From positions 25,634 through 89,633 of the forward strand of contig JAMLHK010000015.1 in NCBI GenBank assembly GCA_023957155.1: 64,000 bases of DNA, in the 5' to 3' direction. Within the stretch, counting starts at the first letter, position 1. Every line of letters begins with the position of its first letter. Positions 1 through 7,647 of the stretch are shown here, piece after piece. The position numbers and the translations under genes are program-made. Source of the stretch: Chitinophagaceae bacterium. GTDB lineage: Bacteria; Bacteroidota; Bacteroidia; Chitinophagales; Chitinophagaceae. The notes beneath the pieces are model-generated. The model saw only the letters and a program-made list of their open reading frames with translations, searched no databases and was not told the origin of the DNA.

Positions 1-329
1 CGGATATTGATCTGCCTGCCATTATATGTATAATGTAAGGGGCGGGTAACTGTTTTTGTTGTCAATCCCACGGCTTTGATCTCCATTCCTTTGGCATCCA
101 GTACAACAGAATCGGTGCTGTAAAAGTGAGGCTCCAGGGTTATCCATACTTTACCATACAGGTAGCTTTTTTGATAATCGAACCTGGCTTCTAACTTGGT
201 GTGCACCAGGTTATTCATCTTTTCCGGCACAGCCCTGTACGTACGGGTTGAGGCAGTATTACCGCTAACCTGTGCATACAGGAATACAGGGAATGTGGCA
301 ATAAGCAATAAGCCTGTTATTCTTTTCAC
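1..329 (-). CDS. M1 family aminopeptidase, N-terminal part (partial)
   Basis: The gene runs off the left edge; only about 109 N-terminal residues are present. A GTG at 327-329 is followed by a signal peptide ending near LYAQ, so the protein is exported. The next residues (VHTKLEARFDYQKSYLYGKV, then ITLEPHFYSTDSVVLDAKGM) match the first beta-sheet domain of M1 zinc aminopeptidases, which sits before the catalytic HExxH domain, outside this window. A stop codon lies in frame just upstream of the GTG, so no longer start is available. Family assignment rests on the N-domain only; metal site and activity cannot be checked here. It is divergent from the gene starting at 628. Confidence 0.72.
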   Translation of the reverse strand, partial: MKRITGLLLIATFPVFLYAQVSGNTASTRTYRAVPEKMNNLVHTKLEARFDYQKSYLYGKVWITLEPHFYSTDSVVLDAKGMEIKAVGLTTKTVTRPLHYTYNGRQINI

Positions 330-481
330 GTTATATACAATTTAATACTGAAAATGATTTTTAATAACCTGTCTTTTAATATGTATACCGGTACGTAATG
401 CTATCGTTAGCCTGGCAGTACCGGATTATGATATCTGTATGTGATAATGTATGTACTATAACACAATAATACTAACATTTA

Positions 482-503
482 TTACGATTTATAAAAATCG
501 TAA
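482..503. promoter_or_regulatory. Perfect 9-bp inverted repeat between divergent genes
   Basis: TTACGATTT, a 4-bp spacer ATAA, then AAATCGTAA form a perfect AT-rich palindrome midway between the M1 aminopeptidase gene and the repeat-protein gene at 628. The size and symmetry suit a dimeric regulator operator, but no regulator is linked to it here. The rest of 330-627 is AT-rich; a TAGTTTTG at 568-575 resembles a Bacteroidota -7 element for the rightward gene, without a clear -33 partner. Confidence 0.4.
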
Positions 504-627
504 ATTTTCGATTGATATGAGAGATATTGTTTTTTTACATAAGTGGCGGCTGTTTCATCTTTTGCAGTAGTTTTGTCTGGGTTTATCACAACGAAAACAT
601 ACTGGCATAAGAAAATCTATAGGTTAC

Positions 628-2019
628 ATGAATGTATTGAGGAAACTGGTTTTCATTTTTTTGTTTTCGGCCCTGGTTAAAGATGGATTTTGCCAGGAGC
701 AGTATTATGTCTATATACAATCTCAAAATCGCCAGTCTTTTTATGCCCGGGTAGGGTCTGCGATATTCAATTCTTCAGGCGATGGTTATTTGCTGGTTCC
801 CGGACTTGGGAAAAATACTTACGAGCTGATCATCGGTCTTCCGGGAGAAAAAACGGCTGAATGGAAATTTAGCTGTACCGTTGATGACACAGATCTTGGG
901 TTTATATTGAAAGAAAAAAGTGCAGGCGGGATGCAGTTGCTTCAGCTTGATCAGCAAAATGAGCTGACAGGGACTCTAATGAAACCGCATACCGAAAAAA
1001 CAGCGGAAGTTGTTCCTCTTTCCGGCGTAGTAAGTAATGATCCTTTTTCTACCCTGCTTGCTAATGTGGTGAACGATCCTTCTATACGGCAGCAGTTAGT
1101 TATTATTGATAAAAAAGTGCCATCGGCTGTTCCCGTGGTAGAAGACCCGGTTGCTGCTGTGGTGCCGGAGGTACCTGTGCAGGACAAAGAAGTACCTGCG
1201 ATAAAAGATACGGTGACAGCATCGGTACCCGAAATAAAAGAAGCGGTAGCCGCTGCACCTGCGGATAAGAAATCGGGGAAAAAGGATAAGCCGGTTGCGG
1301 CGTTAGAAGAAAATAAAGCAGGTTCAGTAACACCGGAGGTGAAAAACGAAGAGCCTTTTGTAGTAAAAGAAACGATAGCCGCTGCGCCTGCGGATAAGAA
1401 ATCGGGGAAAAAGGATAAGCCGGTTGCAGCATTGGAAGAAAATAAAGCGGGTTCAGTAACGCCGGAAGTGAAAAGTGAAGAGCCTTTTGTAGTAAAAGAA
1501 ACGGTAGCTGTTGCACCTGCGGATAAGAAATCGGGGAAAAGGGATAAGCCGGTTGCAGCATTGGAAGAAAATAAAGCGGGTTCAGTAACGCCGGAGGTGA
1601 AAAACGAAGAGCCTTTTGTAATAAAAGAAGTATTATCCGGTTCGGAGGATAATGAACCCGCGAGGAAGACTGGCGTGACTAAAAAAGATAAAGTTGCCGG
1701 AGAAGAAGCTAAATTCCTGCCCTTTGAAATAAGACCAGGTGAAAAAGCAGGGCAAAAGGAGGTAGCTGCCAATAATAAATCATTAGATGTGGTACCCGGA
1801 AAGAAAAGAGCGGGAAAGGCCGGTGCGGCAACAGGGGTTACGGAATCTCCAACTGTTCAAAACGGGAAACCTGCCGGGGGAGAAAACAAAACAAGACTGT
1901 CTGTTGTTAAGAAAACACTGGAACGTAAAGGACGGGAAGGTGTTGACCTGATAGATGTTGATGAAGATAGCAATGGGCAGAAGGACACGATCCGTATTTT
2001 TATACCTGCGGTTAAATAA
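628..2019 (+). CDS. Secreted hypothetical protein with three 43-residue tandem repeats
   Basis: A signal peptide (residues 1-22, cleavage after GFC/Q) precedes a predicted beta-rich domain of about 100 residues (YYVYIQSQNRQSFYARVG...). Residues about 205-335 hold three nearly identical 43-residue units beginning APADKKSGKKDKP and containing ALEENKAGSVTPEVK, very rich in Lys, Glu, Pro and Ala and probably extended and flexible. The last part stays Lys-rich and ends in an acidic-hydrophobic tail (DTIRIFIP). No catalytic motif is visible and I do not recognise a family for the N-domain. A spacer or linker role in the periplasm or at the surface is plausible inference. The repeats are also near-identical at DNA level, so copy number may vary between strains. 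Confidence 0.75.
   Translation: MNVLRKLVFIFLFSALVKDGFCQEQYYVYIQSQNRQSFYARVGSAIFNSSGDGYLLVPGLGKNTYELIIGLPGEKTAEWKFSCTVDDTDLGFILKEKSAGGMQLLQLDQQNELTGTLMKPHTEKTAEVVPLSGVVSNDPFSTLLANVVNDPSIRQQLVIIDKKVPSAVPVVEDPVAAVVPEVPVQDKEVPAIKDTVTASVPEIKEAVAAAPADKKSGKKDKPVAALEENKAGSVTPEVKNEEPFVVKETIAAAPADKKSGKKDKPVAALEENKAGSVTPEVKSEEPFVVKETVAVAPADKKSGKRDKPVAALEENKAGSVTPEVKNEEPFVIKEVLSGSEDNEPARKTGVTKKDKVAGEEAKFLPFEIRPGEKAGQKEVAANNKSLDVVPGKKRAGKAGAATGVTESPTVQNGKPAGGENKTRLSVVKKTLERKGREGVDLIDVDEDSNGQKDTIRIFIPAVK
1252..1638 (+). repeat. Three 129-bp in-frame tandem repeats
   Basis: Units start at 1252, 1381 and 1510, exactly 129 bp (43 codons) apart, and differ by only a few substitutions per unit. They lie wholly inside the coding sequence of the 628-2019 gene and keep its frame, so gain or loss of a unit would alter protein length without a frameshift. 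Confidence 0.9.
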
Positions 2020-2080
2020 AGATCAATTCCTGCATACCCGGAATGATATAAAAAGAGTGACAAGACCAGCAATGAAAAGA

Positions 2081-3349
2081 TTATTGCTTTACAAATTTTG
2101 CGGTAAGGGTCTGTCCGCCCCACTGTAATTGTATAAGATATATCCCGGTCCTTAAGGTATGGACCTGGATGATTCTTCCTGCCGTATAGTTCCCTTCAAG
2201 AACGCTCCTTCCCATAGCATCGTAAATATGGTATGTTGCCGGCATCGTCAGCTCCTTTTTATTGACCCGGAGGGTAAGGCTTGTTGAAGCGGGATTGGGG
2301 AACAGGTTTACATGAAGACTACTGCTGTCTTGCAGGTGTTCGGGTGGAGTGGCGGTATTCCAGGGTTCTTTTAATCCCATAGAATGTAGCAGGCTTTCCC
2401 GGGGGGCAAATGTTTCAAATAAGGACTGCATTCTTTGTTTCTGACCGGTAGTGAACATGTGCAGGCAGGCATCGTCCGAAAAATCCATAAAATTCATAAA
2501 CATATCCCCCGAAGGAAGCGGGTTACAGCTGTTTGCCATAATCCGGGGGAAAGAAGGGCAGCCGCTGTTGTATGTTTTTTGTGGAGGGGTATCCTCTACA
2601 CCGTCATCGCCGCAGTCTGTATCACCCCAGAGATGCTTCAGGTTAAGCCAGTGCCCCACTTCATGGGTCGTGGTTCTGCCCTTATTGTATGCCGTAGCAT
2701 TATCGGGCGAAATACCGAATATATCGGTGCGTATAACCACACCGTCTTTTTCGGGAGAGGCCCCGGGGAAGGTAGCATAGCCCAATAAGCTTTTGGTAAG
2801 ATTACAAACCCATATATTAAGATAGTACCGGCTGTCCCAGGTATCATTTCCGCCTGATGCGGAAAATTTCATTTTATCATCCTGCTGCCAGGAAGACCGG
2901 TCTGTTTTTTTACGAACGATCCCCGATGTGGGACGTCCTTCGGGATCTGTTTTTGCCAGCTCAAACTGAATCCCGCAATCGGCAGCAAAAGGGGCAAATG
3001 CAGACGGGATAAAAGCCGTATCATCATTCTGCTTCCGGAAATCTTTATTTAGTATGCCAAGCTGCGAATGTACCCGGGCATCGCTGATGTTCTCCCCGGG
3101 AGTATTATATAGTATGTGTACTACAACGGGAATAGTGATAACCGGCATTTCCGCCACGCCTGTACCCTGTTCTTTTTTTGAAATCAACGGTCGTGTTTTT
3201 GCGGACTGCTCTATTTCGTTGTACCGTAATCGTAATGCGGGGTCATTATTTAGCTGGGTTTGCCAGTAGGCATGTGTTGCACAACTACGCTGGGCATTAA
3301 GCTGCAGGAAGCTACAACAGGTGATAACGGCAAACAGGAAAAATTTCAT
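2081..3349 (-). CDS. Secreted M43 (cytophagalysin/pappalysin-like) zinc metalloprotease with T9SS type A sorting domain
   Basis: A signal peptide (cleavage near LNAQ, residue 20) is followed by a pro-region and an M43 catalytic domain. The extended zinc motif HEVGHWLNLKH is at residues 229-239 (HExxHxxGxxH type with Asn at the Gly position), and the Met-turn FMNFMDFSDD is near residue 288. Paired cysteines occur around both, as in cytophagalysins. Residues about 348-422 form a type IX sorting domain (LFPNPAS...TGIYLIQL...KFVKQ), so the enzyme should cross the outer membrane by T9SS, be trimmed, and be released or surface-anchored. It probably digests extracellular protein. It converges on the 628-2019 gene and is otherwise monocistronic. 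Confidence 0.92.
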   Translation of the reverse strand: MKFFLFAVITCCSFLQLNAQRSCATHAYWQTQLNNDPALRLRYNEIEQSAKTRPLISKKEQGTGVAEMPVITIPVVVHILYNTPGENISDARVHSQLGILNKDFRKQNDDTAFIPSAFAPFAADCGIQFELAKTDPEGRPTSGIVRKKTDRSSWQQDDKMKFSASGGNDTWDSRYYLNIWVCNLTKSLLGYATFPGASPEKDGVVIRTDIFGISPDNATAYNKGRTTTHEVGHWLNLKHLWGDTDCGDDGVEDTPPQKTYNSGCPSFPRIMANSCNPLPSGDMFMNFMDFSDDACLHMFTTGQKQRMQSLFETFAPRESLLHSMGLKEPWNTATPPEHLQDSSSLHVNLFPNPASTSLTLRVNKKELTMPATYHIYDAMGRSVLEGNYTAGRIIQVHTLRTGIYLIQLQWGGQTLTAKFVKQ

Positions 3350-3666
3350 GAGCTGATATTTAATGATCAGCTTTTCATGGTGATACTAAATTTAAAGGCT
3401 GCAATGAAACCGGGTGATATCAGGATTCATTGAACTGCATTTTCCGTTTTTACAGAGGATATAAAGATGAAGGGAAATCAACAGGAATTGGAGCAGGTTG
3501 TATCATTCGTGAAGTACGCCTGAAAGACAAAGTAATCTAATATTTACGGGATATACAACTAAACGGTACCGGTTTTCGATAGTCTGCTTATAATTGACGG
3601 TTAAAAAATAATTTAGTCATCATTCGTCATGTTCAAAACTTTATTTTTGTGGCAATTGGTTATGAT
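3350..3666. other. Intergenic region with no gene found
   Basis: AT-rich spacer between the divergent M43 protease and glutaminyl cyclotransferase genes. A short open stretch around 3433-3540 has no start, family resemblance or codon support and is not called. The only signal I trust is the TATTTTTG at 3642-3649, listed separately. Confidence 0.4.
3642..3649 (+). promoter_or_regulatory. Bacteroidota-type -7 element (TAnnTTTG)
   Basis: TATTTTTG lies 17 bp before the ATG at 3667. It overlaps a possible GTG start at 3649, which argues that the GTG is promoter sequence and that translation starts at 3667. No convincing -33 TTTG is seen at the usual distance. Confidence 0.45.
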
Positions 3667-4488
3667 ATGATAAAAAAAATATCCCTTTTTAGTTTTTGTA
3701 TGGCTTTGCTCTTGTCATGTAACAATGGGGCCCCTTCCGGTTCGGATACGCAGGCGGAGGTCAATAGCATCCCGCCGCCTTCCGCGGTAAACTATACCTT
3801 GCTGAATATTTATCCCCATGATACTACCGCGTTTACCCAGGGGCTTGTATTTTATGATAATACGCTGTACGAAGGAACGGGACAGAAAAAAGAATCAACG
3901 GTTCGTAAGTTAGATTACAAAACAGGAGCCATACAGAAGAAAGTGGATATTGATCCCGGACTGTTCGGTGAAGGAATAACCATTTTAAATGACACCCTTT
4001 ACCAGCTAACCTGGCAGGATCATATCGTGCTGGTATATACCCTTAAAGATTTAAAGAAGGTAAATACAATATATTGGAGCCGGGAAGGCTGGGGAATTAC
4101 CCACGACAGTACGAACCTGATTATAAGTGACGGAACAGACAAGTTGTATTTTGTTCGCCCGGGCGATTTTAAGTTGATGAAAATCGTATCGGTATATAAT
4201 CACCTGGGACCGGTAAATAATCTTAATGAGCTGGAATATATTGACGGTTATGTATATGCAAACCAGTGGGAAACCAATTATATCCTGAAAATAGATCCTG
4301 CTTCGGGAAGAGTGGCAGGGTTTCTTGATTTTACAGATGCGCTGAAAAGATTTGCGAACATTAATTATGATAAAGAAGCCGTGCAAAAAGGTGCGGTGCT
4401 GAATGGCGTGGCCTGGGATGCAGCTGGTAGCCGGATGTTTGTGACCGGGAAGCTATGGCCTAAATTACTGGAAGTGAAACTGAACTAA
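3667..4488 (+). CDS. Glutaminyl-peptide cyclotransferase (bacterial glutamine cyclotransferase family), lipoprotein
   Basis: The enzyme family converts N-terminal glutamine of peptides to pyroglutamate with loss of ammonia. The protein (273 aa) starts with a lipoprotein signal ending in the lipobox LLSC, so it is probably anchored in a membrane facing the periplasm or surface. The rest is a beta-propeller-like domain with family signatures: PHDTTAFTQGLVF followed by LYEGTGQKKES near the N-terminus, LNELEYIDGYVYANQW in the middle, and LNGVAWDAAGSRMFVTGKLWP at the C-terminus. I chose the ATG at 3667 over the GTG at 3649 because it gives a standard signal peptide and the GTG overlaps a promoter-like TATTTTTG. 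Single gene, no operon partner. Confidence 0.88.
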   Translation: MIKKISLFSFCMALLLSCNNGAPSGSDTQAEVNSIPPPSAVNYTLLNIYPHDTTAFTQGLVFYDNTLYEGTGQKKESTVRKLDYKTGAIQKKVDIDPGLFGEGITILNDTLYQLTWQDHIVLVYTLKDLKKVNTIYWSREGWGITHDSTNLIISDGTDKLYFVRPGDFKLMKIVSVYNHLGPVNNLNELEYIDGYVYANQWETNYILKIDPASGRVAGFLDFTDALKRFANINYDKEAVQKGAVLNGVAWDAAGSRMFVTGKLWPKLLEVKLN

Positions 4489-4509
4489 TGCTATGTTAAT
4501 TATAGCATT
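4487..4509 (+). terminator. Weak hairpin at the end of the cyclotransferase gene
   Basis: AATGCTAT and ATAGCATT form an 8-bp stem with a 7-nt loop that begins at the stop codon. It is AT-rich with only a loose T-tract, so its role as terminator is uncertain. Confidence 0.35.
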
Positions 4510-4750
4510 GTTGTATTGTTCGTGAGAATAGGCAATTGTCAGTAGTGAACTTATTCACTATTCACAAAGTGATGCGGTATATTACCTGTCTCCCTTGATT
4601 TTACTTATCTTAATTTCTTAAACGGACAAGACGCCAATAATACAACCATAAAACTTACAAAGGCTACCAGTGCAAAAAAAGTAATGCTCAGGCAGCAGGT
4701 CAGCTATTACACAACAGCTGCGCTACAGACCTGTAGCAGATTTAGTTGGT

Positions 4751-4787
4751 CTTTCCGGTCGGTACGCGACAGCGTCAGACCGGAAAG
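4751..4787. repeat. Dyad repeat, GGTCGGTACGC family, copy 1
   Basis: CTTTCCGGTC and GACCGGAAAG form a perfect 10-bp stem around an inner CGC/GCG pair. The core GGTCGGTACGC...GCGTCAGACCG recurs at 22409, 30107, 55272 and 63077, always between genes. It lies in the 437-bp gap 4489-4925, in which no gene is seen. Confidence 0.7.
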
Positions 4788-4860
4788 GGTAATGAGATAA
4801 AAATTTTCGGTTAATGGTAGCAGTTATATCACACTTGTACTTTTTTGTACCGGATTAAGA

Positions 4861-4892
4861 ACTGCGGTTAGCACCGCCGGTCAGACCGCAGT
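4861..4892. repeat. Diverged dyad repeat related to the GGTCGGTACGC family
   Basis: ACTGCGGT and ACCGCAGT form an 8-bp stem. The right arm, GGTCAGACCGCAG, resembles the GCGTCAGACCG arm of the family, but the left arm has diverged. It lies about 75 bp from copy 1 in the same gap. Confidence 0.5.
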
Positions 4893-4925
4893 CTTCCCGG
4901 CCCGGCTGTTACATAAACGTACCGG

Positions 4926-6278
4926 TCATGATTTTTTCATCCGGTATTTCTTCGCCACTTTAGGATTGTTGAAGTATTTATCAAGCTCTTCGGGGGAGTC
5001 GCCAAATTCTACTATAGGCACTTCTATCAGCTGCGCCTGGATTTGTTTGAGCTCATCCCTCAGTTTTTGGGTTTTATTAAGTAATTCAGGATCCTTTTCG
5101 CCTGTCAGCGTGTTATTCTGGAGCATGTAGTCTAAGCGTTTAATGCTATTGCGTACAAGGGTAGCTGAATTTTGTTGTTCCGGTTTAACAGGAGCTACTG
5201 ATTCTTTAACGGGTACCATAGCAACACCAACGCTGGGTAATATTTTACCCGCTGTTTTCTGACCGTCTGTTGGTAAAGATGAAAACACGGTTCCGCCTAA
5301 TGAAGAAGCGGCAGATGTCAGGTCAAAGCTTGTGCGTGTACCCCGTGTGGATTTAACCTTCTGATCCAGCTCCATAAAAGTGGCTTTCAAACGGTTAGAA
5401 TAATTTTGAATAGTTTTTACCAATTCATGGTATTCCAGTACTTTTTGAGGATAATTGATGTTTTCTTTTACGAGAATACGTATGGTAGCGGTATCCCGTA
5501 CATTAAATTTCGTAGCGCCTACGAAATTAACGATCACTTCCCGTTGTTTGTTAGGATCAGTAGGCTTGACAAAGCCGAACGGTGGAGACCACATAAAATC
5601 ATCTCCGCATTTGGTTACCGTTCTCATCGTTTTAATGGGGAAGTTGCTGGTCATGGTAATATTCTGGATAGGAAAATTACCGTCTTCACATAGCACTTTA
5701 AAGCTGATACTATCTCCCTCATCAACATATATTATGTTATTAACAGCGGGCTTTATTTTGGAAGGGATGATCTCTGTACTAAAGAACAGCAGGGTAAAAG
5801 AGGTGTCTATCCTGTCTTTGGGATCATCTAAGTTTTGCACCCCCAGATCCACTTTATAATCAATGTCGTATTTTAATCTGCCGGAAAGAAAAAATGCCTT
5901 ATCGGCTTTAAATGTCAGTAACCCGGTATTCCGGTCAATTTGTAATCCTACCGGGGAATTTTTCAGGAACCAGTAATATTGTGACTGGTCTTTGTTTATG
6001 TCTAATTTGTATTGCAGGGTAGAATCAACATGAAGGGTAATATACGGATCCAGGTTTCTTATTCTCAGAATCGAATCCTGCTGCGGGATCGTATTGAAAA
6101 TTGTTGTATCCGCAACTTTAACGGAGTCTGTTTTCAATGGGTCTGCAACTTTTAATGAATCTGCGACCTGTGAAAACGATGGCAGCGCAAAACCTGCAAA
6201 CAGAACTAAGGTAAATATAAACTTGTTGCTGATCAATTTGCCGATCTTTAAAAGGGTTAAAAATTTGAATAAGCGCAA
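4926..6278 (-). CDS. Exported hypothetical protein with Ig/cadherin-like region
   Basis: A long N-terminal signal (hydrophobic segment about residues 18-36, ending LPSFSQ) implies export. Residues about 75-180 contain a pattern common in cadherin- or putative-Ig-like domains of surface proteins (YYWFLKNSPVGLQIDRNTGLLTFKADKAFFLSG). A second beta-rich region follows to about 275 (EGDSISFKVLCEDGN, FMWSPPFGFV). The C-terminal 170 residues are probably helical, with an Ala/Ser/Gly-rich linker. No enzyme motif or sorting domain is visible, so it may stay in the periplasm or outer membrane. I do not recognise a named family. It is transcribed alone, away from the dyad repeats. Confidence 0.7.
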   Translation of the reverse strand: MRLFKFLTLLKIGKLISNKFIFTLVLFAGFALPSFSQVADSLKVADPLKTDSVKVADTTIFNTIPQQDSILRIRNLDPYITLHVDSTLQYKLDINKDQSQYYWFLKNSPVGLQIDRNTGLLTFKADKAFFLSGRLKYDIDYKVDLGVQNLDDPKDRIDTSFTLLFFSTEIIPSKIKPAVNNIIYVDEGDSISFKVLCEDGNFPIQNITMTSNFPIKTMRTVTKCGDDFMWSPPFGFVKPTDPNKQREVIVNFVGATKFNVRDTATIRILVKENINYPQKVLEYHELVKTIQNYSNRLKATFMELDQKVKSTRGTRTSFDLTSAASSLGGTVFSSLPTDGQKTAGKILPSVGVAMVPVKESVAPVKPEQQNSATLVRNSIKRLDYMLQNNTLTGEKDPELLNKTQKLRDELKQIQAQLIEVPIVEFGDSPEELDKYFNNPKVAKKYRMKKS

Positions 6279-6365
6279 ATTTAATGCTTAAACTTTACAT
6301 GACGCTAAAAGTATAGATCTAATTGCAAAGTACGGGAGCATAATTCATTGCGAATGTTAAGATTA

Positions 6366-6397
6366 TCAAAAAAGGCTGGCCGAAAACAGCCAGCCTT
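6366..6397 (-). terminator. Rho-independent terminator of the hsp20 gene
   Basis: AAGGCTGGC and GCCAGCCTT form a 9-bp stem with an 8-nt loop, followed on the minus strand by a run of five T. It lies just after the small heat-shock protein stop codon at 6452. Confidence 0.8.
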
Positions 6398-6451
6398 CAT
6401 CAAAACCAAAACCAACGTGTGCTTCTTGTATGAAAAACAGGTAACTGTTGC

Positions 6452-6892
6452 TTACTGAACTTCTATTTGTTTAGCGGCAGCCTGTGCTTCTGCTTTCTTC
6501 GGAATATATACTTTTAATATTCCTTCTTCATATTTGCCCTGGATATTATTGGGATCAATTTTATCACTCAGGGTAAAACTCCGTTTAAAGCTGTTGAATT
6601 TAAACTCCCGGCGAATTGTTTTATAATCCTCGGTTTGGGTTTCTTCTTTTTGTTCATAGGAAACAGTCAGCAAGCCCTGCTCAACGGTGATTTTGATGTC
6701 TTCTTTTTTCAGTCCGGGCGCATTCAGCTCCAGATGGAATGCTTCATTGGTTTCATGAATGTTTACGGGAACACTATAGTTTTTAACCGTATCGCCATCT
6801 TTGCCAAAATTTGCCCATTCATTCAGCCATTCATCAAAAAAATGGTTGTAGGTTTTTTTTGCCGGAGCGCCGTTTACTTTTACGAGTGTCAT
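6452..6892 (-). CDS. Hsp20/alpha-crystallin family small heat-shock protein
   Basis: An ATP-independent cytoplasmic chaperone that holds unfolding proteins. The 146-residue length is typical. The alpha-crystallin domain spans about residues 40-138: it begins with VNIHETNEAFHLELNAPGLKKEDI, has the LTVSYEQK strand, and ends with the hallmark A-x-x-x-G-[IV]-L motif, seen as YEEGILKVYIPKK. An I-x-V tail (KQIEVQ) may be the oligomerisation anchor. The N-terminal arm is short and aromatic (HFFDEWLNEWANF). Single gene with its own terminator; heat or stress control is expected from the family but not seen in the sequence. Confidence 0.95.
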   Translation of the reverse strand: MTLVKVNGAPAKKTYNHFFDEWLNEWANFGKDGDTVKNYSVPVNIHETNEAFHLELNAPGLKKEDIKITVEQGLLTVSYEQKEETQTEDYKTIRREFKFNSFKRSFTLSDKIDPNNIQGKYEEGILKVYIPKKAEAQAAAKQIEVQ

Positions 6893-7061
6893 GGTTGTAA
6901 ATTTTATTGGTTATTAATTTTTGTTTGTTTAGCAGGAACTGATCAAACACTATTCCAGCCCCTAAAAAATGAATTATTATCAGGAAGGGTGAATTAGGAC
7001 TGAATAAATCAGGACATTATGTCGTTTATTTGTTTTTTATGGTGTCATTGTGTCGCTTTTG

Positions 7062-7090
7062 TTGAATGAAGAAAGATTTGCCTAATTTCG
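7062..7090 (+). promoter_or_regulatory. Bacteroidota-type promoter of the bacilliredoxin gene
   Basis: A TTG at 7062-7064 (in TTTTGTTG) and TAATTTCG at 7083-7090 are separated by 18 bp, close to the phylum consensus TTTG-N19-TAnnTTTG. The ATG follows at 7129. Confidence 0.5.
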
Positions 7091-7128
7091 CAGTGAAGAA
7101 AATTCAATAAACCAAAAATATTTAAGCA

Positions 7129-7545
7129 ATGTATCCTGAAGAAATAGTTATCCCCATGAAGGAGGAATTAACCGAAAATGGTTTTAATGAGCTGTTAACA
7201 CCAGCAGAAGTAGAAGCGGCTTTGCAGCTTAAAGGCACAACCTTAGTCATGATCAACTCCGTTTGCGGTTGCTCTGCGGGCAGTGCACGCCCGGCGGTAT
7301 TAATGGCTGTAGCCAATGCGGCAAAAAAGCCTGATCAGCTTGCCACCAGCTTTGCAGGCTTTGATGTTGATGCGGTAAAAAAATTAAGAGAGCACCTGTT
7401 GCCTTACCCGCCATCATCTCCTTCCATAGCACTTTTTAAAGACGGGCAGTTGGTGCATTTTATAGAACGTCACCAAATTGAAGGTAAGCCGGCCCAGGTA
7501 ATTGCCGGTAACCTGATGGCGGCATTTGATGAACATTGTAATTAA
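7129..7545 (+). CDS. brxA: Bacilliredoxin, BrxA/BrxB (YphP/YqiW) family
   Basis: Members remove bacillithiol from S-bacillithiolated proteins. The 138-residue protein carries the family start MYPEEIVIPM and the CGC active-site motif at residues 46-48 (SVCGCSAGSARPAV), which replaces the CxxC of ordinary thioredoxins. The HLLPYPPSSPSIALFKDGQLVHFIERH segment is the conserved C-terminal half with the cis-Pro. A bacillithiol-disulfide reductase homologue (YpdA) is encoded 6 kb away, which supports a working bacillithiol pathway in this organism, although no bsh genes are in the window. It has its own promoter-like sequence and a strong terminator. The gene symbol is by family; BrxA and BrxB cannot be told apart here. 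Confidence 0.93.
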   Translation: MYPEEIVIPMKEELTENGFNELLTPAEVEAALQLKGTTLVMINSVCGCSAGSARPAVLMAVANAAKKPDQLATSFAGFDVDAVKKLREHLLPYPPSSPSIALFKDGQLVHFIERHQIEGKPAQVIAGNLMAAFDEHCN

Positions 7546-7565
7546 ATGATTTGTTTAGTGGTATC

Positions 7566-7595
7566 ATCCCGTTCGGTAAGAGCGGGATTTTTTAT
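7566..7595 (+). terminator. Rho-independent terminator of brxA
   Basis: ATCCCGTTC and GAGCGGGAT form a 9-bp stem (one wobble) with a 5-nt loop, followed by TTTTTTATTT. Confidence 0.88.
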
Positions 7596-7647
7596 TTCCG
7601 ATCCATATATTTAAAGTAACATTGTGCTTTCTAACTATTTGTAAAGT

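Noticed and set aside
1252-1638. Possible CRISPR array
   Set aside because: Units are 129 bp, contiguous, and coding; there are no spacers. No cas genes are present in the window.
951-1772. 273-residue open frame on the minus strand
   Set aside because: It is the reverse of the 129-bp repeat region of the 628-2019 gene; its repetitive Ser/Phe composition has no start signal or family match.
2435-2788. Plus-strand open frames opposite the M43 protease
   Set aside because: Antisense to well-supported motifs (HEVGHWLNLKH) with no start context or homology.
3433-3540. Possible coding fragment ending at a TAA
   Set aside because: No start codon with support, no family similarity; too short to call.
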